This document shows, piece after piece, positions 56,805 to 64,000 of a stretch of DNA of 64,000 nucleotides. This DNA comes from Sneathia sanguinegens. Its GTDB lineage: Bacteria; Fusobacteriota; Fusobacteriia; Fusobacteriales; Leptotrichiaceae. Numbering within the stretch: the stretch's first letter is position 1; every line of letters begins with the position of its first letter. Position numbers and translations under genes: made by a program. The notes beneath the pieces are model-generated. The model was not told the origin of the DNA. It saw nothing but the letters and a program-made list of their open reading frames with translations, and made no database searches. The stretch lies in the NCBI RefSeq assembly GCF_001517935.1, contig NZ_LOQF01000006.1:24001-88000 (forward strand). The letters are read 5' to 3'.

Positions 56805-56831
56805 TTATTCTCTCCTAAATTTTCTATTTTA

Positions 56832-56837
56832 ATTATA
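56832..56837 (-). promoter_or_regulatory. Extended -10 promoter of lepA
   Basis: Minus strand TGA-TATAAT, about 30 bases before the lepA ATG; no convincing -35. Confidence 0.55.
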
Positions 56838-56869
56838 TCAAATCTAACTTTTAATTACTAGAAGGATAA

Positions 56870-56912
56870 TAAAAAAATGCACCCTAACCTTACATAGATA
56901 AAGGGCACATTA
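56870..56912 (-). terminator. Terminator after hup
   Basis: On the minus strand TGTGCCC pairs with GGGTGCA (G-T pairs) around a ~20-base loop, then TTTTTTT. Ends the tpiA-secG-hup transcript. Confidence 0.68.
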
Positions 56913-56921
56913 ACTTTCTCT

Positions 56922-57203
56922 TTACTTAGCTTCTGCTACAGCATCTGCTAATTTCTTTCCTACTTTAAATTTAACAACTGTCTTTGCAGGTATTTCAATT
57001 TCAGTACCATCTTTAGGGTTTCTTCCCTTTCTAGCAGCCTTTGCCTTTGTTGCAAATGTTCCCCAACCAACGAATTGAACATCATTTCCTTCGATTAAAC
57101 ATTTTTCAACTAATTTTAAAAATTCAGAAACTAATTCTTCTGATCTCTTTTTGCTTTCACCAGTACTAGCTGCAAAAGCTTCAACAAATTCTTTCTTAGA
57201 CAT
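56922..57203 (-). CDS. hup: HU-family DNA-binding protein
   Basis: 93 aa. SKKEFVEAFAASTGESKKRSEELVSEFL and FVGWGTFATKAKAARKGRNPKDGTEIEIPAKTVVKFKVGKKL: the classic HU/IHF body with the intercalating Pro of NPKDG. Nucleoid architecture. Last gene of its operon. Confidence 0.96.
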   Translation of the reverse strand: MSKKEFVEAFAASTGESKKRSEELVSEFLKLVEKCLIEGNDVQFVGWGTFATKAKAARKGRNPKDGTEIEIPAKTVVKFKVGKKLADAVAEAK

Positions 57204-57227
57204 TGTATTATCCTCCTAATTTATATA

Positions 57228-57428
57228 TTATCTAATGACACTATAAATAACAGCTGAACACAAGAAAAGTATCGCAACATATTCAGTAAATTTTTCAATA
57301 CCATCCTTTTCTTGATCTAAAACACTTTCAGTTTTAGCAACAGTTTGACTTTTATCTGGTTGCATAAGTATAACAACTACTAATACAACTGATATAATCA
57401 CCATAAATGCTATAAATAATCCGTTCAT
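57228..57428 (-). CDS. secG: Preprotein translocase subunit SecG
   Basis: 66 aa, two membrane spans with a short central loop (VVILMQPDKSQTV), the SecG pattern. Sits between tpiA and hup, the common tpiA-secG order. Confidence 0.88.
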   Translation of the reverse strand: MNGLFIAFMVIISVVLVVVILMQPDKSQTVAKTESVLDQEKDGIEKFTEYVAILFLCSAVIYSVIR

Positions 57429-57437
57429 TAGTTCCTC

Positions 57438-58190
57438 CTATTTACCAGCTTTTATTAATTCAACAAAAGATTCTGGTTCAAGACTTGCTCCACCTATTAG
57501 ACCACCATCTATATCTTTTTGCTTCAAAAGATCTACTACATTTGATGGTTTCATTGATCCACCATATTGTACTGTTACTTCTTCTGCTAGTTCTTTTGTA
57601 TATAAGCTAGTTAATAAATTTCTAATAAATGAATGAACTTCTTGGGCTATTTCAGGAGTAGCTGTCTTACCAGTTCCAATTGCCCAGATAGGTTCATAAG
57701 CAATTACAACCTTTGTTATATCTTCTTTGCTAACACCTTTTAGTCCTTCAACTAATTGTTCTTTAACTACTTCTGTAGTTGTTCCATTTTCACGATCTTC
57801 TAATTTTTCCCCAATACATAAAATTGGTCTAAGATCATGTTTTAAAGCAGATTTAACTTTTTCGTTAATAAATTCATTAGTTTCATGGTAATATGCTCTT
57901 CTTTCAGAATGACCAAGTATTACATATTCAACTCCTAAATCTTTTAACATTAATGGTGATACTTCACCAGTATATGCACCCTTTTCATTAGGATTCATAT
58001 TTTGAGCAGCAATTTTTACTATGCTACCTTTTGTTAATTTAACAGCTTCTTGTAAAGATGTAAAAGGAACACCAACTACCACATTTCTTGATAAACCTTC
58101 TATTTTTGGTAGTAAGCTTTCAAAAAATTCTCTTGTTTCTGTACAAGTTTTATTCATTTTCCAATTACCTGCTATAATTATTTTTCTCAT
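57438..58190 (-). CDS. tpiA: Triosephosphate isomerase
   Basis: 250 aa TIM barrel. GNWKMNK (Lys), ILGHSERR (His), VVIAYEPIWAIGTGKTATPE (catalytic Glu), QYGGSMKPSN and GGLIGGASL. Interconverts dihydroxyacetone phosphate and glyceraldehyde-3-phosphate. GGAGG precedes the ATG. First gene of operon with secG and hup. Confidence 0.98.
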   Translation of the reverse strand: MRKIIIAGNWKMNKTCTETREFFESLLPKIEGLSRNVVVGVPFTSLQEAVKLTKGSIVKIAAQNMNPNEKGAYTGEVSPLMLKDLGVEYVILGHSERRAYYHETNEFINEKVKSALKHDLRPILCIGEKLEDRENGTTTEVVKEQLVEGLKGVSKEDITKVVIAYEPIWAIGTGKTATPEIAQEVHSFIRNLLTSLYTKELAEEVTVQYGGSMKPSNVVDLLKQKDIDGGLIGGASLEPESFVELIKAGK

Positions 58191-58223
58191 TATTAAGCCT
58201 CCAAATCACTATTAACTAGGTTA

Positions 58224-58252
58224 AGTCTAGCATATTTTTTTATCATTTGCAA
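58224..58252 (-). promoter_or_regulatory. Promoter of tpiA operon
   Basis: Minus strand TTGCAA (58247-58252), 17-base spacer ending TGC, TAGACT (58224-58229). The remaining DNA to 58427 is A/T-rich and shows no gene. Confidence 0.68.
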
Positions 58253-58427
58253 GAATAATGAACATCTTTTTATGTTTTTTTCATTTTTACATATTTTTCA
58301 ACTGAAAAATAACTGAAATATTTTCTTTTCCTTTTTTTCTTATAATTATTAATTAAAATTTAATTTTATTCATTTTAAACCTAAAAATATGTATATTAAT
58401 CAACTAGTATACAAAATTTTAACATGC

Positions 58428-58433
58428 TATAAT
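58428..58433 (+). promoter_or_regulatory. Extended -10 promoter of second His-rich protein
   Basis: Plus strand TGC-TATAAT, 31 bases before the ATG at 58465, which follows AAAGGAG. Confidence 0.6.
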
Positions 58434-58464
58434 CAAAAACACATTATATATAAAAAGGAGAAAC

Positions 58465-60210
58465 ATGAAAAAAAAATTAATTTTTATTTTATTACTTGCT
58501 TTAGCTATTCAGTCATATTCAAAAAATATTAGAATAAAAGCAAAATCAAAAATTGAAACAGAAAGTAACTTTATGGGAAATAAAAACTTAACTTCAATAA
58601 ATTACATTCCTTTTCAAGCTACTATTTACACTAAACCAAAAGAAGGCAAATATTTAAATTTCTTTTTTAAATTTAGGGGGTCTAGAAAAAATATTAAAGA
58701 AGCCAATAAAACTTTTTATCTAATTGATTCTAAACCAACAACTAAAATTGAAGAAGGTAAATTAACTAATCTTGTAGACAATATGTCAAAAGTTGAAGAA
58801 TATAAAGAAACAAAATATAAAAATGATATTTATTCTACTATTCATAATCATTACCATGGTCCACACGAACATGACTACAATATTACAGAAGACCACGAGC
58901 ACGATGATGATGATGAACATGAGCATAACCATGATACTTTTGCTACCATATCAAAAAAATATGTTCGTCCTATTTTTACAAATGATGAAGACATACAATT
59001 TAAAATGGGAATTGAATATTTACCAAACAAATTTACAAAATTAAAATTAACCTATATGCCTCTTTCATACAATGGAGATGATTTTAAATATAGAAATAGT
59101 ATAATAGCCGATACAACATATACAAAACTTTTTAATCACGATAAAATGTCTATAATTATAAATCCAAAATTAACAACAATAAATGGTTTTACTCCATATT
59201 TTATAGATTTTAAAACTGCTTTTAGATATGCTAAAGATGAAAATACAACTATAGGTCTTGAACTTGATAATAAATTACAAACAAATGTTTTAAACGATTA
59301 TCATAATTTTAAAAATAGTTTAAATTTCACTTATGATTATAATACAGAGAAAAAAAGATTTCATAAATATTGGGAAATTTTAGATCATGAACATGAAAAA
59401 ATTGATCAATCAAAAATATATCTCGGTATAACTCATACTGGCACTTATACAATTAATTCATTAAAAGATGCTAAATTAAAATATGAGCGTAAAATTGATA
59501 ACATAGAAACAAAATTAAATTATACCTATAAAAAAACTAATTTTTTGATTAAAAATTTAATTTTTGAAACTGATTTTAAATTAATTTCTAATCTAGGTTT
59601 TACAACTTTAGGAAAAGAATATGACATTACTCACGAACTATATTCTTTTTCAAAAACAAAAAATCCTTCAATAGAAAATATTAATAATTTTGGTACAACA
59701 CCTAGCGATATGTATGATGCTTGGTATTATGTTCAAAAAGAAGATACTAGCTCATATTTTTACAACAAATTTTATGTTTACAATAATATGCCATACATTA
59801 TTCAAGAAAAAGGACAAGCTACTAAGCCTAATGCATATAAGAAATCTTTAATTAAAATTAATGATTTTGAGTTTAAAAATAAAACTCGGGTAAAATATAA
59901 AAATTTTGATTTTAAAAATTCATTTTATTATTATAATAACTATATTTTGTCAAATCAAAGTTTAGATAATGAAATGAAAATACTCTATACACAAAAATAT
60001 AAGAGCTTAACACTAATTCCTTCGTACAAACACGAATTCGATGCATTTTTTACAAAGCAGGGAAAACATTATCACTATAATCTATTTACTTTAGGTTTAG
60101 ATATAAATAATGAATTTCTTTTTGATGATTTATCTTTCAAATTAGGTTTTGATATTTCAAATGAATTTCAAATTAGAAAAGCTACAAAATTAGGTATACA
60201 TAAAGTATAA
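58465..60210 (+). CDS. His-rich outer-membrane-barrel-like protein, prematurely stopped
   Basis: 581 codons, paralogue of the protein at 47116-49308. Same layout: signal peptide, N-terminal strands, a His/Asp-rich segment near residues 129-159 (HNHYHGPHEHDY ... HEHDDDDEHEHNHD, 10 His), then barrel-like strands. A shared block RFHKYWEILDHEHEKIDQ matches the paralogue's block. The frame ends at TAA (60208-60210) after HKV, while the same frame stays open for another 76 codons with barrel-like sequence, so the product lacks its last strands. Barrels normally need the C-terminal strand for insertion, so the product is probably non-functional. Confidence 0.75.
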   Translation: MKKKLIFILLLALAIQSYSKNIRIKAKSKIETESNFMGNKNLTSINYIPFQATIYTKPKEGKYLNFFFKFRGSRKNIKEANKTFYLIDSKPTTKIEEGKLTNLVDNMSKVEEYKETKYKNDIYSTIHNHYHGPHEHDYNITEDHEHDDDDEHEHNHDTFATISKKYVRPIFTNDEDIQFKMGIEYLPNKFTKLKLTYMPLSYNGDDFKYRNSIIADTTYTKLFNHDKMSIIINPKLTTINGFTPYFIDFKTAFRYAKDENTTIGLELDNKLQTNVLNDYHNFKNSLNFTYDYNTEKKRFHKYWEILDHEHEKIDQSKIYLGITHTGTYTINSLKDAKLKYERKIDNIETKLNYTYKKTNFLIKNLIFETDFKLISNLGFTTLGKEYDITHELYSFSKTKNPSIENINNFGTTPSDMYDAWYYVQKEDTSSYFYNKFYVYNNMPYIIQEKGQATKPNAYKKSLIKINDFEFKNKTRVKYKNFDFKNSFYYYNNYILSNQSLDNEMKILYTQKYKSLTLIPSYKHEFDAFFTKQGKHYHYNLFTLGLDINNEFLFDDLSFKLGFDISNEFQIRKATKLGIHKV

Positions 60211-60441
60211 GGTAATATAAATGAAGCTGATAAAAATATTTACGGTAATATTATTCGTGTAATACCATATTTAAATATTAAATATATCTTTAATAATAAT
60301 TTAAATTTGAAAGCAAATATAAAATTTAACTATAATAAATATCACGATGTAACAAGAGGGAATAATTATACTATGTACAGTCCTAGAAATTTTAAAGAAA
60401 TGATTTTAAAAACTAAGTTAATAGTAAATTATGAATGGTAA
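60211..60441 (+). pseudogene. Detached C-terminal strands of the second His-rich barrel
   Basis: In frame directly after the TAA: GNINEADKNIYGNIIRVIPY continues with strand-like segments (NLNLKANIKFNY, TKLIVNYEW) and ends at TAA (60439-60441). The segment resembles the C-terminal part of the paralogue ([16 protein letters not shown] ... [10 protein letters not shown]). One nonsense codon separates it from the rest of the gene; read-through or reversion would restore 657 residues. Confidence 0.7.
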
Positions 60442-60631
60442 AAAAAGGTGCTGTTGCAAATTTAAAATGTAATAGTCATAAATAAAGAAAAAGTGTCAAA
60501 ATTATGAAATGATCTCAAAAAGTTAAACCTAAAAAGTAACTAAAGAAGATTCGTTCATTTTTGGCACTTTTTTTTAATAAAAAAAAGATACAAAATACCA
60601 ATAAAACTTAGAAAAAATCAAGGTTTTATGG

Positions 60632-60637
60632 TATAAT
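60632..60637 (+). promoter_or_regulatory. Extended -10 promoter of transposase, near-leaderless
   Basis: TGG-TATAAT ends seven bases before the ATG at 60644, so transcription would begin at or next to the start codon. Confidence 0.6.
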
Positions 60638-60643
60638 GTATCT

Positions 60644-61111
60644 ATGAAAACAACATCTAATTATAGAATTTATTCAAAAATAAATCAACCAAAACTTTTC
60701 AATATGATACACTATAATATTTGTGATGATGATCCTGTAGTGGAACTAAAAAATATTCTGGAGGAGGCAGAATTAAATTCCTTTTACGACTTATTTAAAC
60801 ACAAGACAAAGGTTCATCCATTAAATCTTTTAGCTGTTATCATTTACGCTTTTTAAAATAAAATTGTATCTACTAGAGAAATCGAAACTTTATGTAAAGA
60901 AAATATTAAATATATGTATCTTCTTGATGATAATATTGCTACTGATCATACAACTATTAGTAGATTTATGGCTAAATGCAATCCTGTTATTCAAGATATT
61001 TTCACTGAAATAGTTAAAATAATTATGGAAAAAAATAATATTACTTCTGAAAATATATACATTGATGGTACTAAAATAGAAGCATATGCTAACAAATATA
61101 CTTTTGTATAA
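60644..61111 (+). pseudogene. IS1182-family transposase fragment
   Basis: First 71 codons (NYRIYSKINQPKLFNMIHYN, DDDPVVELKNILEEAELNSFY) end at TAA (60854-60856); the same frame continues from 60857 with STREIETLCKENIKYMYLLDD and DHTTISRFMAKCNPVIQDIF, IDGTKIEAYANKYTFV, then a second stop at 61109. These are the N-terminal DUF772-like and central parts of IS1182 transposases. Most of the DDE catalytic domain and the C-terminus are lost. Two nonsense codons plus truncation make it inactive. Confidence 0.8.
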
Positions 61112-61338
61112 AAAAAACGGAGCTAAAAAATATTATTTTTAAATTAGAATTAGAATTAAAAAATAAAGATATACAAATAAATTCAAAAGATAAGTTTGTA
61201 GAAAAATTAGAAGAAACATTAAAAAATGAAAATATAAAATACAATTCTTTATTGCAACAAATGTCTGAAACAAATAAAACATATCAATTATTATTAGAAC
61301 ATAAAAAAGATAAAAAATGGTATCAAATATGGCAGTAA
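61093..61338 (+). pseudogene. Coiled-coil remnant resembling plasmid-type DUF536 C-terminus
   Basis: An open frame without a start codon joins the transposase fragment out of frame: KLELELKNKDIQINSKDKF, ETLKNENIKYNSLLQQMSETNK, ending KKDKKWYQIWQ. Heptad-like charged helix with a terminal Trp-rich tail resembles C-termini of plasmid replication-associated DUF536 proteins. I judge this from memory of the family only. Confidence 0.4.
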
Positions 61339-61360
61339 AATTAGGAGGGAAAATTTTAAA

Positions 61361-62428
61361 ATGAAAAAATACAATGTAATAGATTTATTTGCAGGGATAG
61401 GAGGATTAAGTTATGGATTTTCAAAGAATAAAAAATTTGAAATAATTATGGCAAATGAAATTGAAAAAGATATTGCTTATGGGTATCAATTAAATCATCC
61501 GAATGTAAAAGTTTTAAATAAAGATATAAAAAATATAGAAGAATCAGAATTATTAGAAATATTAAATAATAGGAAAATAGATATAGTAGTTGGTGGCCCA
61601 CCTTGTCAAAGTTATTCCACTTTGGGTAAAAGAGAATTAGATGATAGATCTCAATTATTTAAAGAATATTGTAGATTATTAAGAATTTTAAATCCAAAAA
61701 TATTTATTTTTGAAAATGTAAAAGGATTAATTAGTATGTCAGGTGGAAATTTATTAAAAGAAATTATTTTAGAATTTAAAAGATTAGATTATGATGTTAA
61801 ATATGAAATTTTAAATGCAATGGATTATGGTGTTCCACAATCTAGGGAACGTATAATAATTGTTGGGGTTAAAGGAAAAAATAATTATAAATATCCCAAA
61901 AAGACACATGGAGAAAATTTAAAACCTTATGTAACACTAAAAAATGCAATAGGAGATTTAGACAGAATAAAAAGTGGTCAAACATCAAATAAATATATAG
62001 GAGAAATTGATAATGAATTTTTAAAATTTGTAAGAGATACAGAAAATCTTACAGAACATATAGTTCCTAAAAATAATGAAAATATGATAAAAATTATGGA
62101 AACATTAAAAGATGGACAAGATAAAAATGATTTACCAGAAAGTATTAGACCCAAAAGTGGATATGGAAATACATATGCTAAATTATGGTGGAATAAACCT
62201 TCGACAACAATAACAAGGAATTTTTCAACACCTTCATCTTCAAGATGTATTCACCCGATAGATTCAAGACCATTAAGTACAAGAGAAGGGGCAAGATTGC
62301 AAAGTTTTCCAGATAGTTATATCTTTTATGGTAATTCAAGTTTAAAAAAATTAGAAATAGGGAATGCTGTTCCACCGTTATTATCATTAAAATTAGTAGA
62401 AGAAATTGAAAAAATATTAGAAGAATAA
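61361..62428 (+). CDS. DNA (cytosine-5)-methyltransferase of a type II R-M system
   Basis: 355 aa with all core m5C motifs: I DLFAGIGGLSYGF (8-20), IV GGPPCQSYS with catalytic Cys82, VI ENVKGL (118-123), VIII QSRERIIIVG (160-169), a target-recognition region (~170-290), IX RPLSTREGARLQSFPD and X GNAVPP near the end. It methylates cytosine C5 at an unknown site to protect against the neighbouring nuclease. AGGAGG lies 11 bases before the ATG. Converges with the endonuclease gene. Confidence 0.95.
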   Translation: MKKYNVIDLFAGIGGLSYGFSKNKKFEIIMANEIEKDIAYGYQLNHPNVKVLNKDIKNIEESELLEILNNRKIDIVVGGPPCQSYSTLGKRELDDRSQLFKEYCRLLRILNPKIFIFENVKGLISMSGGNLLKEIILEFKRLDYDVKYEILNAMDYGVPQSRERIIIVGVKGKNNYKYPKKTHGENLKPYVTLKNAIGDLDRIKSGQTSNKYIGEIDNEFLKFVRDTENLTEHIVPKNNENMIKIMETLKDGQDKNDLPESIRPKSGYGNTYAKLWWNKPSTTITRNFSTPSSSRCIHPIDSRPLSTREGARLQSFPDSYIFYGNSSLKKLEIGNAVPPLLSLKLVEEIEKILEE

Positions 62429-62443
62429 TTTTCTTCTAATATT
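62413..62443. terminator. Shared bidirectional terminator between methyltransferase and endonuclease genes
   Basis: Thirteen-base-pair perfect stem AATATTAGAAGAA/TTCTTCTAATATT with a 5-base loop, with A run before and T run after. It contains the stop codons of both convergent genes. Confidence 0.85.
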
Positions 62444-63296
62444 TTTTATAAGTTTTTAAGACACTCTCGTTTTTAAATAATTCTTGTATAGATTCTAAAT
62501 TATGATGAAATTGAATTTTACCTTGGTGCCATTGTACAAAACCGAAAGGAAGAGAAATTGTACTTCCTCCGTTCTTTTTACCATAATATATTTTATTGCT
62601 ATATTTTTTTGAAAGTTCTGCAATATCTTTTATATTAAAAATAATATCTAAATTTTCATCATCAACAAAATTTGTATACCAAACATATTCAGCAAAATAT
62701 TTATTTTCTTTTACTAATCCAATAGAAAAACAGAATAGAGTTATTTCATATATATTTTCTTTAAACCAATTTATTAATGAATTATTTAAATTTGAATCAT
62801 AAGATTCTAATGTTTCTGCTACAATACGATGTTTTCTATTCTCATATTGAGGATTAGTTCCATATTCTATTATAATATCTTCAATGATATAATTTTCATA
62901 ATCTAGCCCCCAAAATAAATGAATAGCCTTCTTAATTTTTTCAGGAATTACTTTCTTAAATTGCATTTCAAATCCATCAATAAACCTATCAACTGTTATA
63001 AAATGTACTTGTCCACTTTTGCTTTTTTTTATTGATAAGTTTAAATAATTATCATTTTCTAAAATAATTGTTATATCACTTTTCTTTTTTATCTTATCTC
63101 CTAAAATACTATAAATACTTTTTTCATTTAAACCAGACTCAAATACATCTTTAAATTTATCTTTAATATTTAAACGATTAAATAAATTTTGTCTAAATTT
63201 TAAATCATTTTTTAGTTTTTCATAAATAATTTCTTCATTTTTATGTCCAAGTAATTTTGCAGATTTCCAACCTTCTGATCTGTTTTTTCCATTCAT
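62436..63296 (-). CDS. Putative type II restriction endonuclease
   Basis: 286 aa, no family I recognise with confidence. The N-terminus MNGKNRSEGWKSAKLLGHKNEE is typical of small restriction enzymes. KKSDITIIL (Asp74) and LSIKKSKSG (Lys90) are spaced like the Asp-X(n)-(D/E)-X-K of PD-(D/E)XK nucleases, with Ser in place of the middle acid. C-terminal half has Trp/Phe-rich strands. Identification rests mainly on context: convergent with a m5C methyltransferase and co-transcribed with a C-type controller (4-base overlap). Confidence 0.75.
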   Translation of the reverse strand: MNGKNRSEGWKSAKLLGHKNEEIIYEKLKNDLKFRQNLFNRLNIKDKFKDVFESGLNEKSIYSILGDKIKKKSDITIILENDNYLNLSIKKSKSGQVHFITVDRFIDGFEMQFKKVIPEKIKKAIHLFWGLDYENYIIEDIIIEYGTNPQYENRKHRIVAETLESYDSNLNNSLINWFKENIYEITLFCFSIGLVKENKYFAEYVWYTNFVDDENLDIIFNIKDIAELSKKYSNKIYYGKKNGGSTISLPFGFVQWHQGKIQFHHNLESIQELFKNESVLKTYKKY

Positions 63297-63514
63297 ATAT
63301 TTTTCTCCTCATCTAAAAAAAATTTGTAAATTTCAATATCTAAAGTTTTAGAAATGATTTCAATATTTTTCAATGAAATTCCTCTTTTACCTCTTTCAAT
63401 TAATCCAATAAAATTTCGGTTTAAATCACAAAGTAATGCTAATTCTTCTTGTGATATATTTTTTTTTGTACGAAATTTTTTTAAATTTTTCCCGTAAACA
63501 TTTAATATATCCAT
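63293..63514 (-). CDS. Restriction-modification controller (C) protein, XRE type
   Basis: 73 aa single helix-turn-helix domain: NVYGKNLKKFRTKKNISQEELALLCDLNRNFIGLIERGKRGISLKNIEIISKTL. Length and layout fit C proteins, which bind paired C-boxes upstream of their own gene, activating C and R late after the methyltransferase has acted. AAGGAGG precedes the ATG. Its ATGA stop overlaps the nuclease start. A matching C-box is present at 63550-63574. Confidence 0.88.
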   Translation of the reverse strand: MDILNVYGKNLKKFRTKKNISQEELALLCDLNRNFIGLIERGKRGISLKNIEIISKTLDIEIYKFFLDEEKNI

Positions 63515-63549
63515 TGTTAATCCTCCTTTTTAAATATTATCCTAAAAAT

Positions 63550-63574
63550 ACTGAAAGTTCCACATACTGATAGT
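63550..63574 (-). promoter_or_regulatory. C-box operators of the R-M controller
   Basis: Two copies of ACT-N3-AGT in tandem: ACTATCAGT and ACTTTCAGT on the minus strand, centres 16 bases apart with ATGTGGA between. This is the paired-operator form bound by C-protein dimers. A GATAAT-like box follows downstream and AAGGAGG then ATG 36 bases on. Confidence 0.75.
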
Positions 63575-63631
63575 TATCATTTAAAATATTATATTGAAAT
63601 TAAAATAAAAAGAGATTATAACAAAAATAAA

Positions 63632-63710
63632 GTATTATAGCATGTTATAATGCAAGGAAATGTACGACCCATTTTAACCTTGACATTTAACATGCAAGGG
63701 AGACCCCTTG
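63632..63710. other. Hairpin cluster resembling a plasmid transfer origin or remnant
   Basis: First hairpin GTATTATA...TATAATGC (63632-63653), then TACGACCC (63663-63670), then CAAGGG-AGAC-CCCTTG (63695-63710) followed by GGCCCC. These G/C-rich short palindromes stand out against very AT-rich DNA. They recall oriT or nick-region layouts of small mobilisable plasmids (MobV-type), but no relaxase gene is present and this is only a resemblance. 63515-64000 holds no gene: it contains the C-box, this cluster, A/T-rich filler and the repeat element at 63867. Confidence 0.35.
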
Positions 63711-63866
63711 GCCCCAATTTTATCTAAAAATATATTTTTTTAAATAAAAATAGCTATAATTATTTAAGTAATTTTTATAGCAAGTTTTAAATTAGTTGAA
63801 AGAGAAAATTGAAAAGTAAGTTTTTATTGAAAAGATTCTCGAGGAAACAATAAAAAAATAAAGGGA

Positions 63867-63978
63867 GCTGTTGCAAAGTGACTAAAATTTAACGATTTTT
63901 TTACTTTGTTTAGCTTACGCTAATAAAATCTCTCAAATTTTTGGGAGATTTTATTTTTTTATTTATTTTTATGCAACA
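63867..63978. repeat. Short element with TGTTGCA/TGCAACA inverted ends, IS-like
   Basis: GCTGTTGCAAA (63867-63877) repeats exactly the end of the decayed IS at 60450-60460 in the same orientation. TGCAACA (63972-63978) is the inverted counterpart. The ~110 bases between hold no coding frame but a strong hairpin, so it could be a MITE-like derivative or the edge of another IS copy. Confidence 0.45.
63922..63960. terminator. Hairpin terminator in the right-end repeat
   Basis: Stem AATAAAATCTCTC/GGGAGATTTTATT (13 bp, one G-T pair) with an 8-base loop, followed by TTTTTT on the plus strand. Confidence 0.7.
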
Positions 63979-64000
63979 AAAAAATAAAAAAAAATAAAAA

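Larger units (their letters stand above)
60447..61111 (+). mobile_element. Decayed IS1182-like element, left part
   Basis: Begins GGTGCTGTTGCAAA six bases after the barrel gene end. A long-range hairpin (GTGTCAAAA with TTTTGGCAC) followed by a T run lies between 60490 and 60574, probably shielding the transposase from outside transcripts. Then comes the promoter and an interrupted transposase. No matching right end is seen; the element was truncated. The sequence between 60442 and 60643 shows no gene. Confidence 0.65.

Noticed and set aside
58793..59044. Met/Ile-rich open frame within the second His-rich gene
   Set aside because: It overlaps the His-rich coding region in another frame and reflects CAT/GAT codon repeats.

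Overview
The window is AT-rich DNA (roughly a quarter G+C by eye) from a bacterium with an outer membrane. It has a trimeric autotransporter adhesin, two outer-membrane barrel-like proteins, fusobacterial-style gene neighbourhoods and strongly A/T-ending codons. These point to the Fusobacteriota, most likely the Leptotrichiaceae (Streptobacillus, Sneathia or Leptotrichia type). I infer this from protein character and cannot prove it from the sequence alone. Nearly all genes lie on the minus strand in long, tightly packed operons. The plus strand carries only a thioesterase-like gene with typA, eda, one barrel gene and the DNA methyltransferase in the accessory right end.

Layout from left to right. 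1-2060: a collagen-like trimeric autotransporter (3' end outside the window), driven by a consensus promoter whose spacer holds a run of six G. 2264-7014: a HAD phosphatase and an LCP cell-envelope enzyme, then a three-gene sugar ABC importer under a consensus promoter with a LacI-type operator. 7027-11564: a six-gene operon (secreted EEP-fold nuclease, MATE pump, TrmB-like regulator, PDZ-less site-2 protease, NrnA, small lipoprotein). 11636-24038: a housekeeping run (efp, SIMPL protein, MBL hydrolases, mscS-like, ychF, yqeH, Xer recombinase, topA, dprA, TPR protein, asnS). 24074-35206: two P3B (MgtA-type) ATPases around a receiver-less winged-helix regulator, folA, paired CHR transporters, rmuC, yihY, thiI. 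35289-40988: a UreI-like channel, a membrane-tethered EIIB, dnaN, a sigma-70 factor, gpsA, plsY and an orphan ZnuA-like protein.

41097-58252: FlK-like thioesterase and typA (plus strand); a CorC/HlyC protein; the rpmG-tRNA-Trp-secE-nusG-rplK-rplA operon; a His-rich outer-membrane protein; a patB-type lyase with a LysR regulator behind tRNA-Met; a ClC channel; eda; a TRIC-like channel, a DEDDh exonuclease and lepA; then hup, secG and tpiA. 58428-64000 is the accessory end. It holds a second His-rich barrel gene cut by an in-frame stop, a decayed IS1182-like element joined to a plasmid-type coiled-coil remnant, and a complete-looking restriction-modification cassette (5-methylcytosine methyltransferase, putative endonuclease, C-type controller with a recognisable C-box). 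After these come oriT-like hairpins and another IS-like end.

Themes: surface variation (adhesin with a potentially slippable promoter and recombinogenic collagen repeats), metal handling (His-rich barrels, orphan ZnuA, twin P3B ATPases), and a mobile defence island whose regulation is legible in the DNA. Several start codons were moved from the longest possible ORF to the ATG, GTG or TTG that has a Shine-Dalgarno sequence; each such choice is stated in its entry.
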